Part shown: piece after piece, positions 62,850-64,000 of the stretch
Position numbering within the stretch: the stretch's first letter is position 1
How the letters are laid out: each line of letters starts with the position of its first letter
Assembly (NCBI RefSeq): GCF_011947195.1
Contig: NZ_JAATVY010000024.1
Location: 1 to 64,000, forward strand
Direction of reading: 5' to 3'
DNA length: 64,000 nucleotides
From: Planosporangium thailandense
Lineage (GTDB): Bacteria > Actinomycetota > Actinomycetes > Mycobacteriales > Micromonosporaceae
Program-made: the position numbers and the translations under genes
Notes under the pieces: model-generated
Told to the model about the DNA's origin: nothing
Databases searched by the model: none
Seen by the model: the letters and a program-made list of their open reading frames with translations, nothing else

Positions 62850-64000
62850 GTGGCGTGCAGGAAGTGCCGGTTGCGGCCGTCCCAGCGGACGTGCGCTGTC
62901 GCTGCGGGTGTTCCGTCCTCCCGACAGATCTCGTAGATGTCCAGAGCCGGTACCTGGGGTACACAGCCCCATAGCGCATGCCCGGTCATGACGAAATCCA
63001 CGTCCAGGCGTACCAACAGGCCGAGCAGCTCGGCGATCGTCGGCTCATCGACCTTCGCGAACGCGTCGTCGAGCAGGATTAGCCGAAGTGACGTCGCGGT
63101 GCTGTCCAGGCCGGACAGGTAGGCGTCGACGGCGGCGAAGAGCGTCACGTACGACACGAATCTGGTCTCGCCTTGGGACAGCTTGGCGCGGCGGCTGATC
63201 CGACGTTCCCGCCCTTCTTCTGGTCCGGTGATGATGACCTCGACGGTGTGCCAGGCCCGGTAGTCCAGCGCGCCGCGCAGATGGACGGCGTACCCGGCGG
63301 TCGGGTCTTTGACGGCTTCAGCGGCGACCCGGGCCGACAGCAGTTCGGTCAGTTCGGTGTCCTGGGCGGGGGTACGCATAGCGGCGGCGGTAGCGATCAG
63401 TTTCTTGATCTGGGCGACGTCTCCACTGGCGTCCTCGGCGAGCCTCCAAGTCAGCCGTACCCCGATGCCGTGGCTAGTCCGGATCGATTTCAGGCTGGTG
63501 TTCATAGCCGAGATCAAGCTGTTCGCCTGGCTGAGCCGTCGCCGCAGTTCCTCGCCGACCTCGCCGAGCACGAACTTGCTGAAGATTTGATGCTCCCGTT
63601 CCGTCAGGGTGGCGCGGCCGACCTCGCACTGCCGGTCGATCTCCACGGCTGCCTGAGCGAGCGGTCGACGACCCTCGGCGTCGACCAGTTCGAAGAGACG
63701 TACGCCGGCGGCGATGGTGGCCGACACGTCATAGCTGCTGGAGATGCCTTGTTCGAATGTCTGCTGGGCCCGGAGCAGGGCGTTCTCGTCGGACCTGCCG
63801 CGGCGCATGGCGCCAAGTAGGGTGTCTGCCTCGGCGATGACGGCCTCAGGTGCCGGGTCGGTGAACAGCGGTCCCGGCGGGGAGGGGAAGGCGGTGTCCG
63901 CGATGCCGGGCTGGCTGAGCTGATCGAGTACGGTGTTGACGTACCCGGCCAGCTCGCTGCGCAGGTCGGCGACGCGGCTGATCGCCGCCTGCGCCTGTGC
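62846..64000 (-). CDS. jetC: Wadjet SMC-like ATPase JetC (TIGR02680 type), C-terminal part
   Basis: The last 384 residues of a large SMC-like ATPase; the frame stays open through the right edge of the window. The ABC signature is LSQGETRFVSYVTLF, Walker B LRLILLDDAFAKVDEP with D-loop, and the switch histidine in DFVMTGHALWG. The preceding segment is coiled-coil (heptad-like EELRRRLSQANSLISAMN). It should form the DNA-extruding motor with JetA and JetB, expected just beyond 64000. Overlaps jetD by 4 nt. Confidence 0.85.
   Translation of the reverse strand, partial: AQAQAAISRVADLRSELAGYVNTVLDQLSQPGIADTAFPSPPGPLFTDPAPEAVIAEADTLLGAMRRGRSDENALLRAQQTFEQGISSSYDVSATIAAGVRLFELVDAEGRRPLAQAAVEIDRQCEVGRATLTEREHQIFSKFVLGEVGEELRRRLSQANSLISAMNTSLKSIRTSHGIGVRLTWRLAEDASGDVAQIKKLIATAAAMRTPAQDTELTELLSARVAAEAVKDPTAGYAVHLRGALDYRAWHTVEVIITGPEEGRERRISRRAKLSQGETRFVSYVTLFAAVDAYLSGLDSTATSLRLILLDDAFAKVDEPTIAELLGLLVRLDVDFVMTGHALWGCVPQVPALDIYEICREDGTPAATAHVRWDGRNRHFLHAT

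Overview
The window is very GC-rich (about 72% for most of its length). GTG starts, apparently leaderless promoters, secreted carbohydrate-active enzymes and families such as DUF6131, FolP2 and HxlR point to an actinomycete. My best guess is Micromonosporaceae, but this is a guess from gene content because no rRNA or marker gene is present.

Layout: 0.1-2.8 kb carries a secreted alpha-amylase and a stand-alone CBM48 protein. 2.9-10.3 kb holds mixed metabolism and transport: a serine hydrolase, RidA, a MarR regulator with an MFS pump, pirin, a 2OG-type oxygenase and a GNAT enzyme. 10.6-16.4 kb has two sugar-nucleotide epimerases around a five-PAS GGDEF-EAL protein. 16.4-19.7 kb has a two-gene unit: a repeat-containing secreted-like protein next to a membrane M50 peptidase with an N-terminal PqqD/RRE-like domain. 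19.8-24.8 kb has a PLP enzyme, FolP2, a TPR-GGDEF cyclase, a YdcF protein and the scar of a deleted PadR/hydrolase pair. 25.4-29.6 kb is a glcDEF glycolate oxidase operon. 29.7-38.2 kb has a pentapeptide protein, a TetR-SMR drug-efflux pair, a thioesterase, a GH3 glucosidase with a CebR-like operator and a ROK regulator, then a methyltransferase and a DoxX protein. 38.2-49.7 kb has a membrane-anchored CBM2, a 1480-residue P-type ATPase followed by a membrane-tethered histone-H1-like protein, a cyclase, a BNR-repeat exoprotein and an orphan F0 subunit a.

From about 49.7 kb the character changes. GC is lower in places, pseudogenes appear, and two partial tRNA 3' halves (52756 and 55269, minus strand) mark successive integrations at a tRNA-Lys gene whose intact copy should lie beyond 64 kb. 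The island carries a DUF3238 secreted protein, a broken asparaginase, a qorB/hxlR pair and a defence block read right to left: the C-terminal part of JetC and complete JetD of a type III-like Wadjet system, then a 1512-residue SF1 helicase fused to a Vsr-like nuclease, translationally coupled to a HEPN-domain protein.

Two patterns cross gene boundaries. Over twenty unrelated short tandem arrays (units 12-21 nt, often in frame or straddling stop codons) occur from 1.9 to 47.5 kb, and I see none in the island. Three copies of a palindrome of exactly 48 nt, with GATCTTGG/CCAAGATC ends, lie between genes.
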